DNA from: Porifericola rhodea
Lineage (GTDB): Bacteria > Bacteroidota > Bacteroidia > Cytophagales > Cyclobacteriaceae
DNA: 64,000 nt
Assembly (NCBI RefSeq): GCF_030506305.1
Contig: NZ_CP119421.1
Span: 488,354-552,353 of the forward strand
Direction of reading: 5' to 3'
A program made the position numbers and the translations under genes. The notes under the pieces were generated by a model, which searched no databases, was not told where the DNA came from, and saw only the letters and a list, made by a program, of their open reading frames with translations. Positions within the stretch are counted from its first letter, which is position 1. Every line of letters begins with the position of its first letter. This document shows, in pieces, positions 54,274 through 63,456 of this stretch.

Positions 54274-54954
54274 CTAGGCGTTAATTTTTTCCTTTGCAAG
54301 CTTTACAACTTCAGCTACCTGTTCGTCAAAATTAAGGTTGCTGGTATCTATCTCAATGGCATCTGCCGTTTTTACTAATGGGTTTTGGCTACGGCTACTA
54401 TCTATCCTGTCTCTTTCTTGCAGGTTTCGTGCTATATCTTCCACCTCTACCTTTACTCCTTTATCTGCCAGTTCTTTCTGTCGCCTCTCTGCTCTTACTC
54501 TTATATCTGCCGTCATAAATATTTTGAGCTCAGCATCCGGAAAGACATTACTGCCAATATCCCTGCCATCCATTACCACACGTTTATCCTGACCTAAAGC
54601 ACGCTGTTGCTTCACCATTTGCTGCCTAACTTCTGCTATAGCACTTATCGCACTTACATGCTCAGAAACTTCCATTTTTCTGATCTCCTCTTCAACATTT
54701 TCACCGTTTAAATAAGTTTCATTTTTCTGCTTATCCTGGCTTCTGGAAAAGTGAATCTGAATATCCTGTAAGGCTTTTTTTACCTCTACGGAGCTATCAA
54801 TATTAACACGCTTGCGTAGGAAGTACAGTGTAACTGCCCGGTACATAGCTCCTGAGTCCAGGTAGGTGTATTGAAGTGTATGTGCTACTGCTTTTGCAGT
54901 AGAGCTTTTACCGCAACCGGAGTAGCCATCTAAGGCTATGATTATATCCTGCAT
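54274..54954 (-). CDS. cmk: Cytidylate kinase
   Basis: A 226-residue (d)CMP kinase. The P-loop is ALDGYSGCGKSSTAKA (8-23), followed by YLDSGAMYRAVTLY and VMDGRDIGSNVFPDAELKIFM, with RAERRQKEL in the LID region. All are standard for Cmk. It lies between ispH (52 bp) and a 45-residue lipoprotein gene (12 bp), all on the same strand. Confidence 0.95.
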   Translation of the reverse strand: MQDIIIALDGYSGCGKSSTAKAVAHTLQYTYLDSGAMYRAVTLYFLRKRVNIDSSVEVKKALQDIQIHFSRSQDKQKNETYLNGENVEEEIRKMEVSEHVSAISAIAEVRQQMVKQQRALGQDKRVVMDGRDIGSNVFPDAELKIFMTADIRVRAERRQKELADKGVKVEVEDIARNLQERDRIDSSRSQNPLVKTADAIEIDTSNLNFDEQVAEVVKLAKEKINA

Positions 54955-54966
54955 ATTGCAGTGTAG

Positions 54967-55104
54967 TTAACAGTCTTTGATAGGACAAGGAATGGGTCCT
55001 TTCTTCGGTATTTTTCTTGCCTTTTGAGTGGCGCATCCACCCAACAGGCCGATCAAAAGTATAACGCATAGTATTGATAACCTAATTTTTTTCCACCCAA
55101 TCAT
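54967..55104 (-). CDS. Small lipoprotein (45 residues) upstream of cmk
   Basis: An ATG at 55104 opens a 45-codon frame ending TAA at 54967. The protein starts MIGWKKIRLS, has a hydrophobic stretch ILCVILLIGLLGGC with a strong lipobox (LGGC, Cys24), and a mature 22-residue tail with ATQKARKIPKKGPIPCPIKDC. The tail holds two Cys, a Pro-rich segment and basic residues. It is only 12 bp upstream of the cmk start, which suggests co-transcription. I recognise no function; the basic tail could contact outer-membrane or peptidoglycan partners. Confidence 0.7.
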   Translation of the reverse strand: MIGWKKIRLSILCVILLIGLLGGCATQKARKIPKKGPIPCPIKDC

Positions 55105-55271
55105 AAGCTCATATCATTTTTGGCAAATAAACGAATTTGTATTCGTAAATAATCTACGACTACACTAATCATCTTACTTCAGGATTCAAATTTTATTGCA
55201 CTATACTTTTATTAAAAGTTTATGTATTTTTAGTAAACAATGTTGAGAGTCAGCATGTTGCGTATTTGTTC

Positions 55272-55766
55272 ATGGCCAAACATCATAAGCTTATGGAAAC
55301 TTTATCCAAAAACAATGTTGAGCGTATCGGTGTTAGATATGGTGTGCTGATGGCTTTTGCGTTAGCAGGATATTTTTTGTTAATGAAAGCCATTAATTTG
55401 GAACAAAATCTGGAGTTAAGAGTGTTTAACCTTGTGATTTTGTCAAGCTTTATTCTTATGGCTATTGATAGGTATAAGAAATTAAAAGGCATTCACTTAA
55501 CATATTTGAAAGGAGTTGGCCTTGGCTTATTGACTTCTGTTGTTGGAGTGTTTACTTTTGCAACTTTATTTCTGTTGTATATAACAGTGGTTGACCCGGC
55601 ATTTATGACAGTGATTAGAGAAAATGAACCCTTTGGTGTTCATCTCACGCCACTTTTGGTAACTATCGCTATCATGATTGAAGGAGTAGCATCAGGATTT
55701 ATCGCAAGTTTTGCTATTATGCAATACTATAAGGTAAGTCACTTCGTTTCTCCTCATGGTGATTAA
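55272..55766 (+). CDS. DUF4199 family membrane protein
   Basis: A 164-residue inner-membrane protein with four helices (about 21-40, 49-66, 80-104 and 131-153), matching DUF4199 of Bacteroidota in length and topology (YGVLMAFALAGYFLLM, YLKGVGLGLLTSVVGVFTF). Function unknown. I used the ATG at 55272; a TTG lies six bases upstream. It is divergent from the small lipoprotein gene. Confidence 0.72.
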   Translation: MAKHHKLMETLSKNNVERIGVRYGVLMAFALAGYFLLMKAINLEQNLELRVFNLVILSSFILMAIDRYKKLKGIHLTYLKGVGLGLLTSVVGVFTFATLFLLYITVVDPAFMTVIRENEPFGVHLTPLLVTIAIMIEGVASGFIASFAIMQYYKVSHFVSPHGD

Positions 55767-55945
55767 AGGAAAAAATGTTAGATTAAATTTTTTTCATAAA
55801 ATTTGTCGTTTTTCTGAAACCTTTAATGTAGAATTGCGTGTTTATTGATAAAGAACATAAAGAGAGATAAAAATATTAAAGATATATTAGGTCGCAAGAC
55901 CATGAAGTTTTGATTGAGTAGTTTTAGGTTGTTGTATTAGTAGTG

Positions 55946-55979
55946 AAAAAAGTGATCCTTTTAGGTTCACTTTTTTTTT
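55946..55979 (+). terminator. Intrinsic terminator before the ABC-F gene
   Basis: AAAGTGATCC (55949-55958) pairs with GGTTCACTTT (55964-55973; one mismatch), then nine T. It lies 180 bases after the DUF4199 stop, an unusually long 3' stretch that may hold a small RNA. Confidence 0.78.
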
Positions 55980-56022
55980 GTTTATATACCTATCTTGCAT
56001 CACAATTTTTGTTCATCCTCAT

Positions 56023-57936
56023 ATGATCCACATATCAGTAGAGTCTTTAAGTAAACATTACCTTACCGCTGAAGGAAAAGAAAAATTTCTCTTTAAAAAT
56101 ATTTCTTTTGGTATTGAGCAGGGGCAGAAGGTAGCATTAGTCGGCGTAAATGGTACGGGAAAATCCACTTTGCTGAAAATTATAGCAGGGCAAGAGGTTC
56201 AGGACTCTGGGCAGGTAGCTCTGAGTAAAGATGTACGAATTGCCTTTGCCGAACAGCAGCCTCAGTTTGACGAACAGGCTACTGTTCTCTCTGCCATCTA
56301 TGAGAGTGAAAATGACGTGCTTCAAATTTTAAGAGAGTACCGTCAGGAACTTCAGCTTAACCCTTCTTCTGAAAAACTTCAGAGCCTGATGAGCCAGGTA
56401 GATAGTTTAAACGCCTGGGACTACGAACATCAGATTGAGCAGATTCTAGGGCAGTTAGGTTTGTACCAGCTTGACCAGGCGGTTAGCAAACTTTCTGGCG
56501 GGCAGCGTAAAAGAGTGGCACTAGCCCGTGCACTTATTGAGAGACCAGACTTGCTGATACTGGATGAGCCTACCAACCACCTAGATCTGGATACCATTGA
56601 GTGGCTGGAGAACTATCTGTCATCTCAAAAGATGTCATTATTACTGGTGACTCACGACCGCTACTTTCTGGAAAGAGTTACCAACGAAATTATAGAACTG
56701 GATCAGGGGCAGGTATTTCGCTACAAAGGTAGCTATAGCTACTTTCTGGAAAAAAAGAGTGAACGCATGGCGCAACAGCAGGCTACAATTGACAAAGCTC
56801 AAAACCTGATGCGTAAAGAGTTAGACTGGATGCGTCGGCAACCTAAAGCCAGAGGCACCAAAGCAAAATATAGAGTGGAAGCTTTTTATGACCTTAAGGA
56901 TACGGCTAACCAAAAGGTGGAAGAAAGAAATATGGAGCTTGGGCTAAAAGGGCGCAGACAGGGAAAGAAAATATTAGAGCTTTCACATATAGATAAGGCT
57001 TATGGCGATAAAAATATCATTCGTAATTTTTCTTATACCTTTAAGCGAAGCGATCGCATAGGGGTAATTGGTAAAAATGGCTCAGGAAAAACTACTTTTC
57101 TAAATATACTTACCGGGCAACTTGAAGCCGACCGCGGAGAAATAGACCCTGGTCAAAACACCGTATTTGGCTACTACACTCAGCACGAGATCAGCTTTAA
57201 TGATGAGCAGCGGGTGATAGATGTAGTAAAAGAAGTGGCAGAAATGGTAGAAATATCAAAAGGTAATTTTATTACGGCCTCTCAGTTTCTACAACACTTT
57301 ATGTTTCCACCAGATATGCATTACAATAAGGTTAAAAACCTTAGTGGTGGAGAGAAAAGAAGGCTCCAGCTACTTAGGGTGCTTATGAAAAACCCTAACT
57401 TTTTGATACTAGATGAGCCTACTAACGACCTTGATCTGATGACCTTAAATGTGTTGGAAGATTTTCTGTTCCAATTTGAGGGTTGCTTACTGCTGGTCTC
57501 TCACGACCGCTACTTTATGGACAGGTTGGTCGAGCATATTTTTGTGTTTAATGAGCATGACGGGTATATCAAAGATTTCCCTGGTAACTACACCGACTAC
57601 AGAGATCAGATAGAGGAAGAAAAACAAAGTGGTGAAAAGAAAAACACACCCAAAAAAGAAAAGAAAGCCACCCCTCCTACTACAAGCAGCAGTACCGACA
57701 AGCCGCGTAAAGCCTCTTACAAGGAAAAAAGAGAATATGCACTCCTAGAAGAGGAAATAGCCAAGCTAGAGGAGGAAAAAGATAGCCTTACAGCTGAGCT
57801 TAACGAGCTATCATCCTCAGCTAACCCAGACCATCAGGTGCTAACCGAGGTCTCTCAAAAACTGGAAGCGGTAAGCAAAGCTATTGATGAGAAATCAGAC
57901 CGTTGGCTGGAGCTGGCAGAAATTATTGGTGATTAA
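56023..57936 (+). CDS. ABC-F family ATP-binding protein (Uup-like)
   Basis: A 637-residue soluble protein with two ABC ATPase domains and no membrane helices. The first has GVNGTGKSTLLKI, LSGGQRKRVALARAL and LLILDEPTNHLDLD; the second has GKNGSGKTTFLNI, LSGGEKRRLQLLRVL and LILDEPTNDLDLM. They are joined by a Lys-rich linker (about 235-320). The C-terminus (about 540-637) is a low-complexity Lys/Thr stretch followed by a coiled coil (LLEEEIAKLEEEKDSLTAEL), the Uup-type DNA- or rRNA-binding domain. ABC-F proteins act on ribosomes or replication forks rather than transport. I used the ATG at 56023 (MIHISVESL); the frame extends to a TTG at 55978 inside the terminator. Confidence 0.93.
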   Translation: MIHISVESLSKHYLTAEGKEKFLFKNISFGIEQGQKVALVGVNGTGKSTLLKIIAGQEVQDSGQVALSKDVRIAFAEQQPQFDEQATVLSAIYESENDVLQILREYRQELQLNPSSEKLQSLMSQVDSLNAWDYEHQIEQILGQLGLYQLDQAVSKLSGGQRKRVALARALIERPDLLILDEPTNHLDLDTIEWLENYLSSQKMSLLLVTHDRYFLERVTNEIIELDQGQVFRYKGSYSYFLEKKSERMAQQQATIDKAQNLMRKELDWMRRQPKARGTKAKYRVEAFYDLKDTANQKVEERNMELGLKGRRQGKKILELSHIDKAYGDKNIIRNFSYTFKRSDRIGVIGKNGSGKTTFLNILTGQLEADRGEIDPGQNTVFGYYTQHEISFNDEQRVIDVVKEVAEMVEISKGNFITASQFLQHFMFPPDMHYNKVKNLSGGEKRRLQLLRVLMKNPNFLILDEPTNDLDLMTLNVLEDFLFQFEGCLLLVSHDRYFMDRLVEHIFVFNEHDGYIKDFPGNYTDYRDQIEEEKQSGEKKNTPKKEKKATPPTTSSSTDKPRKASYKEKREYALLEEEIAKLEEEKDSLTAELNELSSSANPDHQVLTEVSQKLEAVSKAIDEKSDRWLELAEIIGD

Positions 57937-57968
57937 ACACTTAAAGTAGTTTGGGATGTTTGCCTAAA

Positions 57969-59303
57969 CTACTCTATAACATCATCTACATCATCAACAA
58001 AGCTGACTAGCAAACCTGCCACTATTAGCGCCACTCCTCCTAGCATAAGCACATAAATCCCCTGGTTGTTAAAGAAGGTACGGGAGATAAACCCTAATGT
58101 GCTGGATGCGATAATTTGGGGTATCACTATAAAAAAATTAAAGATACCCATATATATACCCATTTTAGAAGCTGGCAAAGAACCAGCCAGTATGGCATAA
58201 GGCATGGTAAGTATACTTGCCCAGGCTAGACCTACTCCTAACATACTCAGCAATAAAAGTTGTGGGTCAGCAACCAGATAAACTGAAAGCAAACTTCCGC
58301 CTCCTACAATCAGGGCTACAGTATGTACTCTTTTTCGCCCCATTTTAAGTGCCAGTTTTGGAAGCAGAAATGCCAATACTGCCGAAAAGCCATTGTAAAC
58401 AGCAAAGCAGATTCCTACCCAGTTTGCACCTTCATTGTATAGTTCAGAACTAGGATCGGTAGTGCCGTATACGTGCTCAGTAACAGCTGCTGTAGTATAA
58501 AGCCACATACAGAAAAGCGCAAACCAGGTAAAGAACTGTACAATTGCCAACTGCACCATGGTCTTAGGCATTTTCGCAAAATCAATAAAAATCTGCCTTA
58601 TTCCGTGGTCCTGTTCTTCGTTTTCTTCACCTCCATTGTACTGAACAAATTCCTCAGGAGGATACTCTTTAGTTTTGAGCACGGACCACAGTACTGCTGA
58701 GAAAAAAGCAAATGCCCCCAGATAAAATGAAATTTTTACTGACTCAGGAATTTTACCAGGGGCCGCAGTATTGCCAACACCTAGCCACTCAGTAAGCATA
58801 TAGGGTAATGCAGAAGCTACTACAGCGCCCACTCCTATAAAAAAGGTCTGCACGGCAAAGCCGGTAGTCCTTTGTATTGATGGCAGCATATCCGCGACCA
58901 GAGCGCGAAAAGGTTCCATAGAGATATTTATGGACGCATCCATAATCCACAGCATACCTGCTGCAACCCACAAAACCGGAGAGTTAGGCATCCAGATTAG
59001 AGCTATGCTAGCCAGGATGGCTCCAATCAGAAAATATGGTCTTCTTCTCCCCAGGCGAGGATGCCAGGTACGGTCACTAAAGTACCCAATAATAGGCTGT
59101 ACCAAGAGTCCTGTAGTTGGAGCAGCCAGCCATAAAATAGGGATTTCATCTTTGCTGGCACCTAAAGTTTCAAATATTCGGCTGGCGTTAGCATTCTGCA
59201 GGGCAAAACCAAACTGTATACCCAGAAACCCAAAATTCATATTCCATATCTGCCAGAAGCTGAGGGAGGGCTTTTGAGCAGTCTTGTCATTTGCAATATC
59301 CAT
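57969..59303 (-). CDS. MFS transporter of the sugar/SLC45-like type
   Basis: A 444-residue, twelve-helix transporter. It has [22 protein letters not shown], then [13 protein letters not shown], the GRRRP loop typical of the glycoside-pentoside-hexuronide/SLC45 sucrose and maltose symporters, and [20 protein letters not shown] in helix 4. Substrate specificity is unknown; sugar/H+ or sugar/Na+ symport is inferred. It is alone on the minus strand, converging on the ABC-F gene (32 bp). Confidence 0.85.
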   Translation of the reverse strand: MDIANDKTAQKPSLSFWQIWNMNFGFLGIQFGFALQNANASRIFETLGASKDEIPILWLAAPTTGLLVQPIIGYFSDRTWHPRLGRRRPYFLIGAILASIALIWMPNSPVLWVAAGMLWIMDASINISMEPFRALVADMLPSIQRTTGFAVQTFFIGVGAVVASALPYMLTEWLGVGNTAAPGKIPESVKISFYLGAFAFFSAVLWSVLKTKEYPPEEFVQYNGGEENEEQDHGIRQIFIDFAKMPKTMVQLAIVQFFTWFALFCMWLYTTAAVTEHVYGTTDPSSELYNEGANWVGICFAVYNGFSAVLAFLLPKLALKMGRKRVHTVALIVGGGSLLSVYLVADPQLLLLSMLGVGLAWASILTMPYAILAGSLPASKMGIYMGIFNFFIVIPQIIASSTLGFISRTFFNNQGIYVLMLGGVALIVAGLLVSFVDDVDDVIE

Positions 59304-59657
59304 ACTTAAGGAAGGTGTTAATATTAATGGCTATAGGCAGAAGAGAAGTAATCTTGCTCAACTTACAGCATTTGGAAATAGCTTTCAGACTAACATGAGT
59401 AGTATGCACTTGTTTGATTCACTTACAGTATAAGCCTGAACTTTGTCAGTAAAATATCATTTTTAAATAAAGTAAACTGCTTTTAACCATGCTTCAGGCA
59501 AATAAGCATGCTCTTTTCTAGTTCGTTAACTAACTTAAATTTACAAAAAGCTAGCCCTGCTCATACGTATACGTTTTGAGTATAAGAAAAGCAACTAAAG
59601 GTTAAGGTAATGCAATAAGAATATAAGCTCTCACGATTATTAATACCTACTAATGGC
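59304..59657. other. Intergenic region upstream of the MFS gene
   Basis: A 354-bp AT-rich gap between the MFS gene and a small membrane-protein gene, both on the minus strand. It must hold the MFS promoter. A hairpin CATGCTT (59488-59494)/AAGCATG (59504-59510) followed by CTCTTTT is visible, but no gene precedes it on the plus strand. I see no coding frame or convincing promoter. Confidence 0.45.
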
Positions 59658-59837
59658 CTACTTCCTCAGGCGGTGAGAACGAAAATATTTGATACAAAAA
59701 AGTATGATTGCTGTGGAAAGAATAATCTGTAGTATAGCAAACCATAAGTAATCCAGATAAAACATCAGATATATAAACAGTGCCATAGACCCAAATACCA
59801 ATATCAAAAGGACAAATACACCTAAAAAATCTTTCAT
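59658..59837 (-). CDS. Small two-helix membrane protein (59 residues)
   Basis: An ATG at 59837 opens a 59-codon frame ending TAG at 59658. The protein is nearly all hydrophobic, with two helices (about 5-26, LGVFVLLILVFGSMALFIYL; about 31-49, LWFAILQIILSTAIILFCI) and a basic end (KYFRSHRLRK), the usual positive-inside pattern. I recognise no family. It is divergent from the dehydrogenase gene and shares a 123-bp promoter region with it that contains a 16-bp palindrome. Confidence 0.55.
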   Translation of the reverse strand: MKDFLGVFVLLILVFGSMALFIYLMFYLDYLWFAILQIILSTAIILFCIKYFRSHRLRK

Positions 59838-59886
59838 ATATAAAAAGTTGAGTTATAGTCTTGATAAATAAAACAGCCTCATTTGT

Positions 59887-59902
59887 TCATTGTTAACAAT
59901 GA
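59887..59902. promoter_or_regulatory. Perfect 16-bp palindrome, operator-like
   Basis: TCATTGTTAACAATGA reads the same on both strands. It lies between the divergent small membrane-protein gene (50 bp to its start) and the dehydrogenase gene (58 bp to its start), a typical position for a dimeric repressor or activator site serving both. Confidence 0.5.
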
Positions 59903-59960
59903 GAGCCAGTAACTTATTTTTTATAATTATTTAGAAGACAAGACATTTACTTTTTAACAT

Positions 59961-60761
59961 ATGCAAAGACTGAAAGGACAAGTAGCATTAATTACCGGGG
60001 CTAGTTCCGGAATAGGCCAGGATATTGCCATTGCTATGGCTAAAGAAGGAGCAAAAGTTGGCATTAACTACTCTAGTAATAGCGAAGGAGCGGAAGAAAC
60101 CCTTAAGCAGGTTGAGGCAGCTGGCAGTGAAGGCATAAGTATACAGGCAGACGTGAGCGACCCGGAAAGTGTAGACCAGATGTTTGATCAGTTTATGAAA
60201 CGTTTTGGTGCTATAGACATATTGGTTACCAACGCAGGGATACAGAAAGATGCTGCTTTTTTGGATATGAGCTATGAGGACTGGCAAAAAGTTCTCTCTA
60301 TTAACCTGGGGGGGCAATTTTTATGCGCACAGCGTGCCGCCAAAGCTTTTCAGAGCAGAGGCGTGGTAGAAGGTTTGTCAAAATCAGCAGGTAAGATTAT
60401 CTGCATGAGCTCAGTGCACGATATTATCCCCTGGGCGGGCCATATCAATTATGCTGCGGCAAAAGGTGGAGTAATGATGCTGATGAAAACTATGGCACAA
60501 GAACTAGCCCAATACAAAATTAGAGTTAATGCATTAAGCCCCGGCGCCATTAAAACACCGATTAACGAAGACGTGTGGAAAGATGAACTGCAGCGCAAAG
60601 AACTGGAAAAGCTGATACCCATCTCTCGCCTGGGAGAACCTGAAGACGTAAGCAATGCCGTGGTATGGCTGGCTTCTGATGAGTCTGACTATGTAACAGG
60701 TCATACGCTCTATGTAGATGGTGGCATGACTTTATACCCAGGCTTCATTGGTAATGGTTAA
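59961..60761 (+). CDS. Short-chain dehydrogenase (glucose 1-dehydrogenase-like)
   Basis: A 266-residue classical SDR. It has the cofactor motif TGASSGIG (12-19), ADVSDPES, NAG (91-93), and the catalytic Ser150/151, Tyr164 and Lys168 (MSSVHDIIPWAGHINYAAAKGG, split at WAG). PGAIKTPIN and VTGHTLYVDGGMTLYPGF are close to Bacillus-type glucose 1-dehydrogenases (Gdh), so sugar oxidation with NAD(P) is likely but unproven. It is 9 bp from the convergent flavoprotein gene. Confidence 0.88.
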   Translation: MQRLKGQVALITGASSGIGQDIAIAMAKEGAKVGINYSSNSEGAEETLKQVEAAGSEGISIQADVSDPESVDQMFDQFMKRFGAIDILVTNAGIQKDAAFLDMSYEDWQKVLSINLGGQFLCAQRAAKAFQSRGVVEGLSKSAGKIICMSSVHDIIPWAGHINYAAAKGGVMMLMKTMAQELAQYKIRVNALSPGAIKTPINEDVWKDELQRKELEKLIPISRLGEPEDVSNAVVWLASDESDYVTGHTLYVDGGMTLYPGFIGNG

Positions 60762-60770
60762 TTAAGTCTC

Positions 60771-62333
60771 TTAGGCCTGTGCAAAGCTTAATGCACATTG
60801 TTCCGCGCATTTTTCCCCATCAATGGCGGCTGAAATAATGCCGCCTGCATAGCCTGCACCTTCGCCACAAGGATATAAACCTCGAATATGTATATGCTCC
60901 AGGGTTTTAGGGTTTCTGGGAATACGGACGGGAGAAGATGTACGTGACTCGGGAGCATGCACTACTGCTTCGTTTGTCATGTAGCCTCTCATGGCTTTAC
61001 CGAACATCCGGAAGCCCTGCTGTAAACTTTTATATACAAATGGCGGTAGTACCTCAGCCAGATCTACTGAGCTAGTGCCTGGTATGTAAGAAGTAAGCGG
61101 AATGTCTTTAGAAACCCTACCTTTAGTAAAATCTACCAGTCGCTGTGCCGGTACCTTCTGTGTCTTGCCTGCCAGAACCCATGCTTTTTGCTCAATACTC
61201 TTTTGAAAAGCGACACCAGCCAGAGGCCCTTTATCTTTAAAGGAAGAAAAGTCTTCTGCTTTAAGTTCCACTACTATTCCGGAGTTTGAGGTAGCCTGGT
61301 TCCTTTTAGAGGGCGACCAACCATTAGTAACTACTTCGCCGGGAGCAGTAGCACAGGGAGCAATAATGCCTCCAGGGCACATACAAAAGGAATAAACACC
61401 CCTACCCTTTACCTGACGTACTATGCTGTAGGGTGCCGGAGGCAGATACTCTCCTCTGGCATCGCAACTGTATTGTATCTGATCAATAAGGTGCTGACTA
61501 TGCTCCACTCTTACTCCCAGGGCAAAAGGTTTCGCTTCTATTAAAATACCTCTGTGGTGCAGCAGCTCGAAAATATCCCTTGCTGAGTGGCCAGTAGCCA
61601 GAATAACATGACGCGCGTCAATCTGCTCACCATTCTGTGTTTTTACTCCTGCTATAATCTTTCCCTTTAGCAGAATATCTGTCAGCTTAGTATCAAAACG
61701 TACTTCTCCTCCCTGCCTGATGATTGTCTCACGGATAGCAGTTACGATTTGGGGTAGCTTATTGGTACCGATGTGTGGGTGCGCATCAACCATAATTTCT
61801 TCTGAAGCACCATGCGCTACCAGCAGTTCCAGAATACGGTGTACATCTCCTCTTTTCTTAGAACGGGTATAAAGCTTTCCGTCAGAATAAGTGCCAGCTC
61901 CGCCTTCGCCAAAGCAGTAATTTGAATCTTCGTTTACAATATGGGCACGTGTAATGGCGGCAAGATCACGGCGTCGGTTCTTTACATCCTTACCTCTTTC
62001 CAGCACTATAGGCTTAAGACCTTTCTCGATGAGGCGTAATGCAGCAAACAAACCTGCGGGTCCTGCTCCTACAACCACCACCGCTGGGGCATGACTTACA
62101 TCCGGGTAGTCAGGCATTAACACATTATTCTCTTTAAAGTCTTCACGCACATAAGCCTTTACTTTGAGGTTGACTTTAACTTTTCGGCTGCGGGCATCAA
62201 TAGAGCGCTTAAGTACCTGTACGTGACGAATCTCCTCGCTAGAAACTGATATCTTTCTGGCAACTGCTTTTTTTAGCATACTTTCCTGAGCAGCTACTTC
62301 CGGAGATAGCTGTAACTGTATTTCTTCTTGCAT
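60771..62333 (-). CDS. FAD-dependent oxidoreductase (COG2509-type)
   Basis: A 520-residue cytoplasmic flavoprotein. After an N-terminal ACT/ferredoxin-like segment of about 85 residues with basic residues, the FAD-binding Rossmann motif is VVVVGAGPAGLFAALRL (about 86-102), followed by SNYCFGEGGAGTYSDGKLYTR and, near the C-terminus, GLYPCGEGAGYAGGIISAAIDG. These are signatures of COG2509 NAD(FAD)-utilising dehydrogenases related to HI0933/geranylgeranyl-reductase folds; the substrate is unknown. It is a single-gene unit. Confidence 0.82.
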   Translation of the reverse strand: MQEEIQLQLSPEVAAQESMLKKAVARKISVSSEEIRHVQVLKRSIDARSRKVKVNLKVKAYVREDFKENNVLMPDYPDVSHAPAVVVVGAGPAGLFAALRLIEKGLKPIVLERGKDVKNRRRDLAAITRAHIVNEDSNYCFGEGGAGTYSDGKLYTRSKKRGDVHRILELLVAHGASEEIMVDAHPHIGTNKLPQIVTAIRETIIRQGGEVRFDTKLTDILLKGKIIAGVKTQNGEQIDARHVILATGHSARDIFELLHHRGILIEAKPFALGVRVEHSQHLIDQIQYSCDARGEYLPPAPYSIVRQVKGRGVYSFCMCPGGIIAPCATAPGEVVTNGWSPSKRNQATSNSGIVVELKAEDFSSFKDKGPLAGVAFQKSIEQKAWVLAGKTQKVPAQRLVDFTKGRVSKDIPLTSYIPGTSSVDLAEVLPPFVYKSLQQGFRMFGKAMRGYMTNEAVVHAPESRTSSPVRIPRNPKTLEHIHIRGLYPCGEGAGYAGGIISAAIDGEKCAEQCALSFAQA

Positions 62334-62464
62334 ACGCTCTTCTGTTCTGAGGCTATGGAAATCCTAAGCCAACAATGCTATTTTGAATCTGCAAGTTCGT
62401 TATTATGCAGCATTTTGTAGAAGAAAAGTATGATTTTCGTTATTGGACTTTCAGCTTGGAGCAT

Positions 62465-62494
62465 AAAAAAACGGCTTACTATTAAGCAAGCCGT
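62465..62494 (-). terminator. Intrinsic terminator of the universal stress protein gene
   Basis: ACGGCTT (62471-62477) pairs perfectly with AAGCCGT (62488-62494), and on the minus strand is followed by seven U. It lies 28 bases after the Usp stop codon. Confidence 0.8.
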
Positions 62495-62522
62495 CAATTA
62501 ATATTTATCTATCGTTTTTACA

Positions 62523-63434
62523 TCAATCCAGAAAAGACTCCAACCAACTGTAGTGAGCCTTTCTCTTCACTATTAATAAGGGAATGTCCTTTACAATAGT
62601 TGTTAGCTTTTCGGTCTCTGACCCCAGTATCAATACTTCTGCATTGTTTTTACCTTTGGCTCCGGCAATAATCAGGTCAGACTTATGACGCTGAGCCCAT
62701 TGGTAAATTTCGTGAGCAACATCACCTCTTTCTATCAGCTTCATTTCGCACTCTCCCTGACCGTCTTTCTCAAGTGCTTTTTCTCTAAGTTTCCTAAACT
62801 CTTCTTTTCCATACTGCACATAGCCTTCACGAAATTTGTTCATATCTGGTGGCAGATAAGGAAAATGCTGAGGCGGAAGCGAGTACAAATGCAGGTAATT
62901 TATTTCTGCCGGAATAGCTTCGCTCACCACAGTAGACGAGCGGATAATAGGAATTGCACTCTTAGAAAAATCTACTGGCGATAGCACTTTACTTATTGGA
63001 AAAGGTGCATTTTCTGGCACCAGAAGTACCGCCTGAGTTGTCAGTCTTAGAAAGCGAGTGGAGAATATTCCCTGCCCTTCACCTTCCGGCTTATTGCCCA
63101 GAATAGAAACATCTACCTCCTGAGCATTCACCCATTTAATGATTTCGCTGGTAGTTTCATTCTGAAATATTTTGATGTCGGTTTCTGCTGCTATACCTGG
63201 CAAGTACTCCCTGATGTTATCCGTAATTTCACCTCTAATCAGTTTGTCTATGGGCTGAGAAGTTTCAGGGTATAGGTCCTGAAGCTCTTTAGGAGGTTCA
63301 TCTAACAATACATTATGAAGAAGGATTACATCTTTTACCGGAAAAACTTCACATAAATATGCTGTGTATTTCAGAAGACTTACGTCAGTTTCCGTCAAAT
63401 CCATGCAAACCAGCAGTTTCTTTGGTGTATCCAT
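62523..63434 (-). CDS. Universal stress protein, tandem UspA domains
   Basis: A 303-residue cytoplasmic protein with two Usp domains. The first (about 1-140) begins KKLLVCMDLTETDVSLLKYTAYL; the second (about 165-295) begins VLSPVDFSKSAIPIIRSSTVV and ends DLIIAGAKGKNNAEVLILGSETEKL with the ATP-binding G-x2-G-x9-G(S/T)-like loop partly kept (GAKGKNNAEVLILGSE). Tandem Usps buffer stress through nucleotide binding or protein contacts. It is 22 bp from the BCCT transporter gene on the same strand, likely co-transcribed, which suggests a link to osmotic stress. Confidence 0.88.
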   Translation of the reverse strand: MDTPKKLLVCMDLTETDVSLLKYTAYLCEVFPVKDVILLHNVLLDEPPKELQDLYPETSQPIDKLIRGEITDNIREYLPGIAAETDIKIFQNETTSEIIKWVNAQEVDVSILGNKPEGEGQGIFSTRFLRLTTQAVLLVPENAPFPISKVLSPVDFSKSAIPIIRSSTVVSEAIPAEINYLHLYSLPPQHFPYLPPDMNKFREGYVQYGKEEFRKLREKALEKDGQGECEMKLIERGDVAHEIYQWAQRHKSDLIIAGAKGKNNAEVLILGSETEKLTTIVKDIPLLIVKRKAHYSWLESFLD

Positions 63435-63456
63435 AATGGTTTAAGTTCAAAAAAAT

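Noticed and set aside
54222-54299. An upstream extension of ispH to 54299
   Set aside because: It overlaps the end of cmk, and the conserved IspH N-terminus starts at the ATG at 54221.
57600-57700. A-rich repetitive stretch near the end of the ABC-F gene
   Set aside because: It encodes the Lys/Thr-rich linker before the C-terminal coiled coil and stays in frame.
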